A DNA stretch of 38,192 bases, from contig JAJYQY010000082.1 of the NCBI GenBank assembly GCA_021794385.1, forward strand, positions 1 to 38,192, in the 5' to 3' direction. Position 1 is the stretch's first letter. Each line of letters begins with the position of its first letter. The stretch is from Pseudomonadota bacterium. GTDB taxonomy: Bacteria > Pseudomonadota > Gammaproteobacteria > Acidithiobacillales > Acidithiobacillaceae. The notes beneath the pieces are model-generated. The model saw nothing but the letters and a program-made list of their open reading frames with translations. It made no database searches and was not told the origin of the DNA. Of this stretch, positions 1 to 8,276 are shown piece by piece. A program made the position numbers and the translations under genes.

Positions 1-769
1 TGCCGCGCAAGCCGAAGATGACCCGGGTATTCCCCTCGGAGGCCAGATATTCAGCGGCGTTCAGGGACTCTTCCAGGGTGATGCCAAAGCCGCGCTTCAG
101 GAGCACCGGGAACTCCTGCTGCCGGCCTACGGCCTTCAAGAGTTCAAAGTTTTGCGTGTTGCGGGTGCCGATCTGCAACATGACCCCGGTGGGATGGCCG
201 GTTGCGTGAAGGGCCTCGCGGATCTCGTCCACGTGGGATTCGTGGAGGATCTCCATGGCGACCACGCGAATACCATAGCGGCCCGCCAGATCGAAGACCC
301 AGGGCAGGCAGGCCTTGCCATGCCCCTGGAAGGCGTAGGGGCTGGTGCGCGGCTTGTAGGCGCCCATGCGCGTACAGAGCTGCCCGTTGTCACGCAAAGC
401 CCGCAGCATCTGCTCCACGTGCTCCGGCGTGTCCACGGCGCAGAGCCCCGCAAAGACCTGCAGACCGTCCTGGCCAAAATGCACCCCGTTGTAATCGAAA
501 CCCGTCGCGCGCTGGTCGTTCTGGTGACGGCCGAGCATGCGGTATTCGCGGGAAATCCGGACTACCCGCTCCACCCCCGGCAAGGTCTGCATATCGGCCT
601 CTGCCAAGCGCTGGGTATCTCCCACCAGATAGATCTCCGTGAGCAACTGCTGGCTTCCCTGCTCCCGATGCACCCGCGACTGGATGCCCGCCAAAGCTTG
701 CAAGTGGGCCATGAGCTGGCGGAAGCGCGGATCTTCTTCGCCAAGATCCGCCTCAAGAATCAGTATCAT
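1..769 (-). CDS. aroF: 3-deoxy-7-phosphoheptulonate (DAHP) synthase, class I, N-terminal part
   Basis: This gene makes DAHP from phosphoenolpyruvate and erythrose-4-phosphate, the first step of the shikimate pathway in the cytosol. The first 256 codons are visible and the C-terminus lies beyond the left edge. Residues 1 to about 75 look like the small ferredoxin-like regulatory domain of type I-beta enzymes (start MILILEADLG). The barrel follows, with the family hallmarks GAYKPRTSPYAFQG, QIGTRNTQNFELLK (family: QIGARNMQNFELL) and PVLLKRGFG. The ATG at 769 is preceded by a GAGGATGGG-like purine stretch about 8 bases away. It lies 81 bases downstream of fumC on the same strand, so co-transcription is possible. 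The assignment of function is firm; the aroF/aroG naming is not. Confidence 0.88.
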   Translation of the reverse strand, partial: MILILEADLGEEDPRFRQLMAHLQALAGIQSRVHREQGSQQLLTEIYLVGDTQRLAEADMQTLPGVERVVRISREYRMLGRHQNDQRATGFDYNGVHFGQDGLQVFAGLCAVDTPEHVEQMLRALRDNGQLCTRMGAYKPRTSPYAFQGHGKACLPWVFDLAGRYGIRVVAMEILHESHVDEIREALHATGHPTGVMLQIGTRNTQNFELLKAVGRQQEFPVLLKRGFGITLEESLNAAEYLASEGNTRVIFGLRG

Positions 770-850
770 TGGTTTTTTCCCATCCTCATCCGGACTTTTT
801 GCAAGTGTAGCATTGGCTGGCGGGTACCGATAATGGCAAGGCCGAAGCCC

Positions 851-2239
851 TCAGCCCCGCCCCGGCGCCAGCATCTGCTCGGCCCGCACCGCGCTATCGA
901 AGTCCTCCGCCGACAAATACCCCAAAGCCACCGCCGCCTCGCGCAGGGTGATCTGCTGCGTATGGGCATGGCGGGCGACCTCGGCGGCGCGTTCGTAGCC
1001 GATGATAGGGGTAAGGGCCGTGACCAGCATGAGGGATTGCTGCAGATGCGCGTCCAGTTGCCCGGGGCGGGCCGCAAGACCGGCCACGCAATGGTCGGCA
1101 AAGGAGCGGCAGGCATCGGCCAGCAGCGCCGTCGCCTGGAGAAAGTTATAGGCAATGACGGGCTTGTAGACGTTGAGTTCAAACTGGCCCTGGGAAGCAG
1201 CGAAGGCAATGCTGGCATCGTTGCCGAAGACCTGCACGCAGACCATGGTGAGTGCCTCGGCCTGGGTGGGGTTGACCTTGCCGGGCATGATGGAGGAACC
1301 CGGCTCATTCTCCGGCAGGGTCAGTTCCCCCAGACCGCAGCGCGGGCCGGAGCCCATCCAGCGGATGTCGTTGGCGATCTTCATCAGCGCCATGGCGAGC
1401 AGGCGCAGGGCGCTGCTGGCCCGGAGCATGGCCTCGTGTCCGGCCAGGGCGGCAAAGGGATTGACGGCCGGGCGGAAAGGCAGACCCAACTCTTCGTGGA
1501 GCCGGGCGCAGACGGCGGCGGCAAAGGCGGGGTGGGTATTGAGCCCGGTGCCCACCGCTGTCCCCCCCAGGGCCAGTTCGTACAGCCCCGGCAGCGCCTG
1601 CTCCAAGGCCGCCATGCCCTGCCGCAACTGGGCACGGTAGCCGGAAAACTCCTGCCCCAGGGTCAGGGGCACGGCATCCATCAGATGGGTGCGGCCGATC
1701 TTGATTTGCCCGGCAAAGGCCGCCTCTTTCGCTCCCAGGGTATCCTCCAGATGGGCCAGCGCAGGCAGCAGACGCTGATGCAGCGCCAGCACCGCCGCCA
1801 CATGCATGGCAGAGGGAAAGACGTCGTTGGAGGATTGCCCCAGATTGACATGGTCGTTGGGGTGGACGGGCGTCTTGCCGCCGCGGGGTTGGCCCGCCAG
1901 TTCGTTGGCACGGTTGGCAATGACCTCGTTGACGTTCATGTTGCTCTGGGTACCGCTACCCGTCTGCCAGACGCGCAGGGGGAACTGATCATCCCAGCGC
2001 CCCCCCAGCACCTCACCCGCCGCCTGGGCAATCAACCCGACCCGTTCCGCATCCAGCAGGCCCAGCGCCCCATTCACCACCGCTGCGGCGCCCTTGATGC
2101 GCGCCAGGGCGTGGATGACGGGCAAGGGCATGCGCTCCTCACCGATGGCAAAATAGTGCAGCGAACGCTGGGTCTGCGCGCCCCAGAGGGCGGCTTCGTC
2201 CACTTCCACCGTTCCCAGGCTGTCTTTTTCGCCGCGCAT
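851..2239 (-). CDS. fumC: Class II fumarate hydratase
   Basis: FumC reversibly hydrates fumarate to L-malate in the TCA cycle; class II enzymes are iron-independent homotetramers. The 462-residue product has the usual length. It starts [13 protein letters not shown], like other FumC N-termini, and carries [11 protein letters not shown] near residue 20, [12 protein letters not shown] around 95-106, [14 protein letters not shown] around 126-139, and the superfamily signature [13 protein letters not shown] around 320. The same frame stays open far upstream, but that part overlaps pepF and has no resemblance to fumarase, so the ATG at 2239 is chosen. The start lies 2 bases after the pepF stop, which implies co-transcription and probably translational coupling. 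A GGAGG lies about 14 bases upstream, farther than ideal. Confidence 0.95.
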   Translation of the reverse strand: MRGEKDSLGTVEVDEAALWGAQTQRSLHYFAIGEERMPLPVIHALARIKGAAAVVNGALGLLDAERVGLIAQAAGEVLGGRWDDQFPLRVWQTGSGTQSNMNVNEVIANRANELAGQPRGGKTPVHPNDHVNLGQSSNDVFPSAMHVAAVLALHQRLLPALAHLEDTLGAKEAAFAGQIKIGRTHLMDAVPLTLGQEFSGYRAQLRQGMAALEQALPGLYELALGGTAVGTGLNTHPAFAAAVCARLHEELGLPFRPAVNPFAALAGHEAMLRASSALRLLAMALMKIANDIRWMGSGPRCGLGELTLPENEPGSSIMPGKVNPTQAEALTMVCVQVFGNDASIAFAASQGQFELNVYKPVIAYNFLQATALLADACRSFADHCVAGLAARPGQLDAHLQQSLMLVTALTPIIGYERAAEVARHAHTQQITLREAAVALGYLSAEDFDSAVRAEQMLAPGRG

Positions 2240-2241
2240 GC

Positions 2242-4041
2242 TCACTGGAGCGCCTCCGCGAGGCGTTCCGCCTCGTCCACCATCCCCTGCAGATAATCCA
2301 GGGCCTTCTCCCAAATCTCCGGCGCCTCCAGATCCACCCCCGTCACCCCCACCACTTCCGCCGGCGCGCGCGCACCACCCAGGCGCAGCATCTCGGTGTA
2401 ACGCGGCACAAAACCCTGGGGATCGGTGCGATAGCGCTGAATGAGGGCCAGGGTCAGCAATTCGCCGAAGGCATAGGCGTAGACATAGCCCGGCGAACTG
2501 ATGAAGTGGGGGATATAGCTCCACCACCAGCGATAGCCCTCGCCCAGTTCGACACTGTCGCCAAACTGCTCGCGCTGGGTCTGCATCCAGAGTTCGGCCA
2601 AACGCTCCTTGCTGAGCTCGCCCTCCTGGCGCCGCGCCTGGTGCATGGCCGCCTCGAAGCGGTGCATGGCCATCTGGCGAAAGACCGTGGCAAAGGTATC
2701 CTCGATCTTGCCGCAAAGCAGGGCCAAGCGGTTGCGCGGGTCGGCCTCCTCCCGCAGCAGACGCTCAAAGGTCAGCATCTCGCCGAAGACCGAGGCCGTC
2801 TCGGCGGTGGTCAGGGGGGTGTCGGCATTGAGATAACCCTGTTCACGCGCCAAAAACTGATGAATCCCGTGTCCCAGTTCATGGGCCACGGTCATCACAT
2901 CGCGCACCGTACCGGTATAGTTGACCATGAGATAAGGGTGGACATCGGGCGTGACCGGATGGGCAAAGGCACCGCCGCGCTTGCCCGGGGCCAGGGCGGC
3001 ATCGATCCAGCCACGCTCGAAGAACTGCTGGCCAATGGCCCCCATTTCCGGGGAAAAATCGGCGCAGGCCTGGAGCACGATGCGCTGGCAGTCCGCCCAG
3101 GAATAATGCCCTTCACCGCCCGGCAGCGGCGCATAGCGGTCGTAATCCAGCAACGGCGAAATGCCCAGCAGGCGCCCCTTGAGCCGGTAATAGCGGGCCA
3201 CCAGGGGATAGCGCCCGACCACGGCACCCTCCAGGGCCGCGACCATGGCATCGGAGATTTCATTGCCCAGGTTGCGTTCCGCCAGCCAATGGGGATAGCG
3301 GCGTAGCCGGTCATCAATGGCCTTGTCGCCGAGAACGGCATTGAAACAGGTGGTCAGGGTATGCAGGCGGCCTTCCAGGCCTTTGGTCATGGCCTCGGCG
3401 GCAGCGTGGCGCAATTCGCGGTCGGGGTTGGACAGGAGTGCCAGCACCTCCTGTTCGCTCAATGCCCGCCCGCGCAGGGGAAAGCGCATCTCGGTGAAGG
3501 TCTCGTCAAAAAGGCGCTCCCAGAGGGCGCGCCCCGTCACCCGTTTTTCGGCCAGGATCTGCTCTTCGCCTTCGCTGCGCAGATGGTCGCGGTACACCCG
3601 CCAGTGCCGCAACATATGCTGCCAGCGGGCCAGCTCCGGTGCTGCCAGCAAGTCCTCGGTGCGGGCGTCGGGAAGCTGGTTCCAGGCAATGTCAAAAAAG
3701 ACCAACTGGTTCTGGATGGCCGTGGCGGCCTCTTCATAGGCCTGCAAGGCCGCGCCGTAGGCAGACTGGTCGGAGTGGGTCACGTAGCTGAGATAGCGAT
3801 AGCTCCCCACCCGTCCCAGACGCTGACGAATGGCCTCCAGCCGCTCCATGGCCGTGCCCAGGCCAGCGGCACTCAGCTTCGCCAGACCCGGCCGGTAATC
3901 GCGGGCAAAGGACGCCGCCTCGCCTGCCGCCCAGGCCATATCTTCTCCCAGGCGGGGATCGTCCAGGCCGGCATAGAGGTCCTCCAGACGCCAGTGTATC
4001 TGTTCCGCGCCCGTCGGCCGGTTCTGCAAGTGTTTGCTCAT
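2242..4041 (-). CDS. pepF: Oligoendopeptidase F (M3 family metallopeptidase)
   Basis: This is a cytosolic zinc peptidase that cuts short peptides. The 599 residues match the family's usual length of about 600. The zinc site is clear: HELGH at residues 387-391 inside [13 protein letters not shown], with the third ligand expected at Glu414 in [11 protein letters not shown]. The N-terminal part (1 to about 190) is the helical oligopeptidase F domain, and the C-terminus holds [20 protein letters not shown], the substrate-binding Tyr/His-rich region of M3 peptidases. No signal peptide is seen. The ATG at 4041 follows GGCGGAG, a good ribosome binding site. It sits between a DUF1841 gene 51 bases upstream and fumC 2 bases downstream. 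Confidence 0.94.
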   Translation of the reverse strand: MSKHLQNRPTGAEQIHWRLEDLYAGLDDPRLGEDMAWAAGEAASFARDYRPGLAKLSAAGLGTAMERLEAIRQRLGRVGSYRYLSYVTHSDQSAYGAALQAYEEAATAIQNQLVFFDIAWNQLPDARTEDLLAAPELARWQHMLRHWRVYRDHLRSEGEEQILAEKRVTGRALWERLFDETFTEMRFPLRGRALSEQEVLALLSNPDRELRHAAAEAMTKGLEGRLHTLTTCFNAVLGDKAIDDRLRRYPHWLAERNLGNEISDAMVAALEGAVVGRYPLVARYYRLKGRLLGISPLLDYDRYAPLPGGEGHYSWADCQRIVLQACADFSPEMGAIGQQFFERGWIDAALAPGKRGGAFAHPVTPDVHPYLMVNYTGTVRDVMTVAHELGHGIHQFLAREQGYLNADTPLTTAETASVFGEMLTFERLLREEADPRNRLALLCGKIEDTFATVFRQMAMHRFEAAMHQARRQEGELSKERLAELWMQTQREQFGDSVELGEGYRWWWSYIPHFISSPGYVYAYAFGELLTLALIQRYRTDPQGFVPRYTEMLRLGGARAPAEVVGVTGVDLEAPEIWEKALDYLQGMVDEAERLAEALQ

Positions 4042-4092
4042 TACTCCGCCACTCCATCCGTTAAAGTCAACAATCGTGGGTAATAGGTTGAT

Positions 4093-4557
4093 TCACCAGT
4101 GTTTCGCAGCGTCCACGTCCGGTGTTGCCAGGGCGAGTCGGCGCCGCACGCAATCCAGCATGGCCGCAAAATCCGGGGCCGCGCCGTAGCGTTGTGCCTG
4201 CCAGATGGCCTCCCCCAGACATTCGACAAAAAAATGCTGCAGCGCATGTGCCTGGATTTTTTCCAGGGCCTTGGCGTAGAGGGTGGCAATGCCCGCCGGC
4301 TGGTCCAGGGCCAGAAACTCCTCCAGACTCACATGCAGGGCCATATGCATGAAGGGGTTGCTCTGCCCCGCCGCGGGGGGGAAATCCCGATCGAGGACGG
4401 CGTCAGGGCTGGCCAGCAAAGCCTGATATTCGGGGTGACGAAGAATGACCGGCACGATGAGAGCCATCACCCCCGCCAAGGGTCGCCCCTGCTGATATGC
4501 CTCCCAACTATCCACGAATACCTGTCGGTAACTTTCCCGTTTATTGCCATAAAGCAT
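4093..4557 (-). CDS. DUF1841 family protein
   Basis: This is a conserved proteobacterial protein of unknown function. The 154-residue product has the typical DUF1841 form: an N-terminal tyrosine-rich stretch (GNKRESYRQVFVDSWEAYQ), a central NPFMHMALHVSLEEFLALDQP segment and a C-terminal predicted helix. The frame extends 36 codons farther upstream. I take the ATG at 4557 because the family begins right there and the upstream residues look unlike any domain. Shine-Dalgarno support is weak for either start (AGGGCGG lies about 8-14 bases before 4557). It probably heads the transcription unit DUF1841-pepF-fumC(-aroF). No enzymatic motif is visible, so no function is proposed. Confidence 0.82.
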   Translation of the reverse strand: MLYGNKRESYRQVFVDSWEAYQQGRPLAGVMALIVPVILRHPEYQALLASPDAVLDRDFPPAAGQSNPFMHMALHVSLEEFLALDQPAGIATLYAKALEKIQAHALQHFFVECLGEAIWQAQRYGAAPDFAAMLDCVRRRLALATPDVDAAKHW

Positions 4558-4718
4558 GATTATGACCGCCCTGGTGTTTATGGGTTTCATCTTAGGACAG
4601 AAGGGTGCGGGTAGGAAAGTGCCGTTTTTTGTGTTAAATAAGGCAACACTCGGAAACAAATCCATCGTAATTAAAAGTATTTATCGCAACATTTATTTCT
4701 GCGGGAGATCAGTGCGTC

Positions 4719-6422
4719 ATGGCCAAGGCAATGGAAGCAGCAGCAACGGAGCAAAGCGGCACCCTGAATGAGCGGCAATGGGAAGGGCTGGGCAAGGTGG
4801 GAGACGCGGCGCTGCAAGCGGAAAACCTTTTGCAACTCCTGCGGGATATCTTGAGCGAAATCCCCGAGGCGGTCGATACCGACCAACTCTTGGAGCGCCT
4901 CAAGCCTCAACTGGAAAGTCTGCGCGGCACCGCCGAGGCCCTGCTGGCCTTTCTCAAGGTCGATTCCGTCGAGGCCGGTGCCGCGCGGCTGCGTAGCGCA
5001 TTGCAGGGCGCCCAGGATACCCATCTCGACGAAAGCCTCGCCGAGATCCTGCAACTGCTGGGCAACCTGCACAAGAGCGGCTTTTTCGCCTCCGTCAACG
5101 CCCTCTCCGCGGAAATGAAGTGCCCCGTCATCGGCGAAAATCCCGATGAAATGATCCAGAAGGTTCACGCCGCCCGCGAGAGCCTCGCCTTTTGGCTCAA
5201 CAGCGCCAAGGAAGGGGTTGGCGTCGTCGGCAACCTCGTGGCCCAGATGGACCTCCCCGACCGCATCGATGAAATCCAGGAAATGGCCGATGAGTGGCTG
5301 AAGCTGGCCAAGCGGGTGCAGAAGCTCCTGCAGGGTGACGCCCCCAACCTGCACGCCCGCCTCAGCGGTCTGGTAGAGATGGCGGAAATCCTCGGCGGCC
5401 AGATGAACATTGCCATCGGCACCCTGCGTGATACGGTCCCGGAGGTGCTGGACAACAGCCAACTGGGCTCCGCCCTGGCCACCATCGGTGCCGGCGGCAG
5501 TCGCTGGATGCGCATTGCCATTCGCGTCAAGGCCCTGGCCCAGGGAGAGAACGCGAGCCTGGCCGATCGCGTGGAAGGCCTGGTGGAGCAGATCGAACAC
5601 CTCGCCGGCTATGGCGAAACCCTGCGCTTCTTCCTCGCAGCCGGCAAGCAGGGCCTCAATGTCGCTCGCGACATGATCAGCGAGGCCAACCTGGCCGACA
5701 AGCTCGATGACCTGCAGGATGCCGCCGACCAGTGGCTGAAGATCGCCATGCGCGCCAAGGCCCTGGCCCAGGGCAATGCCGACAACCTGGCCGAGAGGGT
5801 GAGTGGCCTGCTGGACCTCGCCGAGGCCGTCAGCCGGAAAATGCAGGTTGCCGCCCAAGCCCTGGAAGAAAAGGGTATCGATATCGGTGCCCTCCTCAAC
5901 CCCCGCGGCGACGTGGCCATTGCCTTCGGCACCGCCACCGACGTGGCCACCGAGCTCTGGAATGACGGTACCGTCAAGCGCGTCGTTTTTGCCATTAGCG
6001 AGGGCGTGACCGAGTGGCTGGAAGTGGTCAACATCGCCTGGGCTGTGTTGCAAGGTGATGCCCCCACTTCTGCCGCCCGAGTGAAAGAACTGATACGGGG
6101 TTTGGAGGAGGCGCATCTCAACGACATGCTGCCCGAACTCTTCACCCTCCTCGGCACGGTCCAGAAAGCCGGCCTACTGCACAAGGCCAACCTGATCATG
6201 GCCGGCGTCGCGCCCATGATACCCTCCGATGAGGCCTTTGCCGCCGGGGTACAAAAGGCCACCCGGGCCCTGGAGCAGACCCGGCGGGAAATGCGCGACG
6301 AGGGCAACAAGGGCGGTGGGATCTTTGGCCTGATCAAGATCGTCTTCGCCAAGGACACCCAGTACGTACTGCGCTTTGCCGTGCGCTTCCTGTCTACTTT
6401 CCTGCGCGCTCTGAAAAGTTAA
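4719..6422 (+). CDS. Repetitive alpha-helical protein of unknown function, weak DUF1641 resemblance
   Basis: The 567-residue product has no signal peptide and no clear membrane span, and is almost wholly predicted helix. It is built from diverged repeats. A Trp-centred unit of the form W-(L/M)-(K/R)-(L/I)-A...KAL-x-QG(D/E/N)A..L..R..GL recurs around Trp193, Trp263, Trp339 and, more weakly, Trp433. Residues 158-237 and 304-383 align over about 80 positions. Residues 89-123 and 453-487 share AR..-x-L..G..(D/E)-x-HL-x-(D/E)-x-L-x-E(I/L)-x-x-LLG...K(S/A)G. This last type of motif recalls DUF1641 proteins, which occur beside sulfide:quinone oxidoreductase genes in sulfur oxidisers; that link is only a guess. 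The ATG at 4719 has a GGGAG 11 bases upstream. A terminator 29 bases after the stop suggests a single-gene unit. Confidence 0.85.
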   Translation: MAKAMEAAATEQSGTLNERQWEGLGKVGDAALQAENLLQLLRDILSEIPEAVDTDQLLERLKPQLESLRGTAEALLAFLKVDSVEAGAARLRSALQGAQDTHLDESLAEILQLLGNLHKSGFFASVNALSAEMKCPVIGENPDEMIQKVHAARESLAFWLNSAKEGVGVVGNLVAQMDLPDRIDEIQEMADEWLKLAKRVQKLLQGDAPNLHARLSGLVEMAEILGGQMNIAIGTLRDTVPEVLDNSQLGSALATIGAGGSRWMRIAIRVKALAQGENASLADRVEGLVEQIEHLAGYGETLRFFLAAGKQGLNVARDMISEANLADKLDDLQDAADQWLKIAMRAKALAQGNADNLAERVSGLLDLAEAVSRKMQVAAQALEEKGIDIGALLNPRGDVAIAFGTATDVATELWNDGTVKRVVFAISEGVTEWLEVVNIAWAVLQGDAPTSAARVKELIRGLEEAHLNDMLPELFTLLGTVQKAGLLHKANLIMAGVAPMIPSDEAFAAGVQKATRALEQTRREMRDEGNKGGGIFGLIKIVFAKDTQYVLRFAVRFLSTFLRALKS

Positions 6423-6450
6423 TCCCGAAGCCGGCCGCGCTATCGGCAAA

Positions 6451-6480
6451 GGGGGGTGTCCTTCCGGACATCCCCTTTTT
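6451..6480 (+). terminator. Rho-independent terminator after the repeat protein
   Basis: A 10-bp stem (GGGGGTGTCC pairing with GGACATCCCC, one G-U pair) encloses a TTCC loop and is followed directly by TTTTT. It lies about 29 bases after the stop codon at 6422. Confidence 0.88.
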
Positions 6481-6545
6481 GTATGGGCGCCGCTCAGTCG
6501 GTCACGGGGCCGTTTCCTCCGGCGCGGACCGTTGGCCGTCCAGGA

Positions 6546-7112
6546 TCATGGGCGCCCCTGCCACCAGGCATAGGCCTTTTCTGCGGCCGCCCGGGCCGCC
6601 TGCGGATCATCCAGCCAGGCCTTGGCAAGCTGCACCGTCTCCTCCTGATCCTTGGCCCACACCGCCCCCCCAACGTCCAGCAGACCGCTGCGCCATTCAT
6701 TGTCGGGCATCTGCGGCCCGAGAATCATCGGGCAACGGGCGGCAATGGGCGTGGCCAGGTCCACCGTGCCCCCATGCAGGGTGCCACCGGGGATGCAGAA
6801 ATCCACACAAGGATAAAAGGCATTGCTCACCGCGGCAGTTTCTACAAAATATACCCGGGTCTTGATGGGCACGAAGCTGGTAAAGAGCCGGCTGTGGCGA
6901 ATGGTTTGCAGGTGATATTTCAAAGCATCGCGATAGACCGGCTCAAAGCGCGCCTCCGTATCCGGTGCCAGTACCATCAATCCCATCTGCAGGCGCATCA
7001 GCGACAGGAAAATGCCATAGGCATCGGGGTCCTCGCCCTCGTGCACGTTGGGAAAATAGACCACACAGCGGCCCCGCTCCCGAAATTCCTTAAAGCGCTC
7101 GCATAACTCCAT
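6546..7112 (-). CDS. GT30-like glycosyltransferase domain, C-terminal half only
   Basis: The 188-residue product resembles the C-terminal, nucleotide-sugar-binding half of Kdo transferase WaaA/KdtA, the lipopolysaccharide core enzyme. Visible features are FPNVHEGEDPDAYG (compare the family's T-H-x-G-E-E), VLAPDTEARFEPVYRDAL (compare L-x-P-R-H-P-E-R-F), and CIPGGTLHGGTVDLATPIA followed by CPMILGPQMPDN (compare the family's F-x-G-G-S......GPH segment). A full WaaA has about 420 residues; the N-terminal acceptor domain is absent and a stop codon lies in frame 12 bases before the first ATG at 7118. The second ATG (7112) is chosen because AAGGAG sits 8 bases before it but only 2 bases before the first. 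It could be a real stand-alone protein or a relic; its frame is intact. Confidence 0.68.
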   Translation of the reverse strand: MELCERFKEFRERGRCVVYFPNVHEGEDPDAYGIFLSLMRLQMGLMVLAPDTEARFEPVYRDALKYHLQTIRHSRLFTSFVPIKTRVYFVETAAVSNAFYPCVDFCIPGGTLHGGTVDLATPIAARCPMILGPQMPDNEWRSGLLDVGGAVWAKDQEETVQLAKAWLDDPQAARAAAEKAYAWWQGRP

Positions 7113-7613
7113 CCGCATTGCTCCTTGGCATCATCCAACCGCCCGGTAACGGACGCCCAGGCGGAAAACAGTAGCCCAGGCCGATGCAGCGGCGCAAGCA
7201 ATCACTGCGGGCGGGATAGGGGGACCCGAGTTGACGCTGGCTGGTCTGTCGCCTATGCTCCAAAAAATGATCAGGAAATAAGTGGGGCGGGCACGGGCTT
7301 GCACCGTTGTCCACGGGATGGCCCATGGATTTTGGGGTAAGCGGGGATGGGTCCACGCTAGATGTCGGCTTTGTCAATCACATCGATAAGTGGTGTGAAG
7401 TCAAGCGCATCTCGGGCGGCACCGGATAACCAGGATCATTGTAACAGTCCCTGCCCCGAATATCTTGCATATCTTGGTTATTGAAACGGCCAGACAGCTC
7501 GACTTCCCCAAGATTTTTTACGGGCAATATCACCAGGACCTAGCTCTATCCACTCTGACGTTCCTCTGTTGTTCCTACCAAGCGAATAGATAGCCAATAC
7601 GGAGAGGTGTAAA
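7113..7613. other. About 500 bases without a convincing gene
   Basis: No frame on either strand shows a recognisable protein. Open frames here are short and compositionally odd, and a 34-codon frame from 7325 matches nothing I know. The stretch is less GC-rich near 7440-7613, as expected for a promoter region serving the small lipoprotein at 7614. I could not pick a convincing -35/-10 pair. No tRNA, terminator or strong inverted repeat was found. Confidence 0.5.
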
Positions 7614-7772
7614 ATGCGTAATCGACAAAACACTACCCGACTCGCTGCTCGTCTGGTGTTGCTGCTGGTGGGCATCGCTATGCTTTCCGGATGTGTAATA
7701 GGACCCCCATATGGAGGATATGGTTACCATGGTGGGGGCGAGGGTGACCGGCATCATGGCGAAGATCGATAA
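7614..7772 (+). CDS. Small lipoprotein, 52 residues, Gly/His/Tyr-rich
   Basis: This is a short gene that length cut-offs tend to miss. The ATG at 7614 follows an excellent ribosome binding site (GGAGAGG, 6 bases away). The product has a basic N-terminus (MRNRQNTTRLAARL), a hydrophobic core (VLLLVGIAM) and a lipobox LSGC with the lipidated Cys at residue 27. The mature chain is only 26 residues, rich in Gly, Tyr and His (GPPYGGYGYHGGG) and ends HHGEDR. With no Asp after the Cys, outer-membrane localisation is expected. It lies 109 bases before another small exported Gly/His/Tyr-rich gene, so the two may act together. Function unknown; metal binding by the histidines is possible. Confidence 0.72.
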   Translation: MRNRQNTTRLAARLVLLLVGIAMLSGCVIGPPYGGYGYHGGGEGDRHHGEDR

Positions 7773-7881
7773 GCGCAAGACCCGGGCTTACGAAATGCAG
7801 GCCACGCCGATGCGACATGGGAGATGTTTTTCGCGGTCTGTTGCTGAACATGGCTTACCGTTACAACACTGAGGATCCGCA

Positions 7882-8130
7882 ATGATGCAAAAATATCGTG
7901 TGGCATTACTGGCGATGGTGATGGGAGTCTCTTCACTCGCGACGACCAATGCCATTGCCGACCACGGCGGCGATGGTGGCGGTTATTATGCGCCTCCCTC
8001 CATTTATTATGCACCTCCCTCGGTTTACTACCATCGCCAGCGTGAGCATGACCATGCCGAGTATCGGCACCGTGAGGATGGACGCCATCGCGAGGATGGG
8101 AACCGTTACTATCGGCATGGCGATAACTGA
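7882..8130 (+). CDS. Small exported protein, His/Tyr-rich, with internal repeats
   Basis: The 82-residue product begins MMQKYRVALLAMVMGVSSLA and has a clear Sec signal peptide, with likely cleavage around TTNAIA-DHGG. The mature part has three low-complexity pieces: a Gly-rich start, a tandem (Y)YAPPS(I/V)YY repeat encoded by a 21-base DNA duplication, and a charged (H)REDG(R/N) repeat encoded by a second short duplication. It is rich in His, Tyr, Arg and Asp and has no Cys. GAGGA lies 7 bases before the ATG. The protein probably resides in the periplasm or at the cell surface. Histidine richness suggests metal binding, but this is a guess from composition alone. Confidence 0.72.
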   Translation: MMQKYRVALLAMVMGVSSLATTNAIADHGGDGGGYYAPPSIYYAPPSVYYHRQREHDHAEYRHREDGRHREDGNRYYRHGDN

Positions 8131-8276
8131 TACCCCGGAGCGCCCCATCTCCTTGCCATCCTCTTCCGCGCCGTCCTCATTGATTTCGTCTTTTTTGGCA
8201 CCGGCGGGCAGGCGCTGACCCCCAGCGGCCTTTGTGTTACATTGACAACACCCTGGCCCACGCGGTGACCACAAAT

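Noticed and set aside
152-2296. A 714-codon open frame on the plus strand
   Set aside because: It lies antisense to fumC and aroF, both certain genes. Its translation is low in recognisable motifs and is the usual mirror frame of GC-rich coding DNA.
2240-2716. N-terminal extension of the fumarase frame
   Set aside because: It overlaps pepF out of frame and has no fumarase similarity; the fumarase begins at the ATG at 2239.
7325-7429. 34-codon open frame in the intergenic stretch, considered as a gene remnant
   Set aside because: No ribosome binding site and no recognisable motif; too short to support.
8210-8232. Short hairpin CGCTG/CAGCG after the small exported protein, considered as a terminator
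   Set aside because: Only five pairs and a broken T-run; too weak to call.
8242-8247. Perfect TTGACA before glgA, considered as a -35 element
   Set aside because: No acceptable -10 element lies 16-18 bases downstream, and the site is only 30 bases before the start codon.
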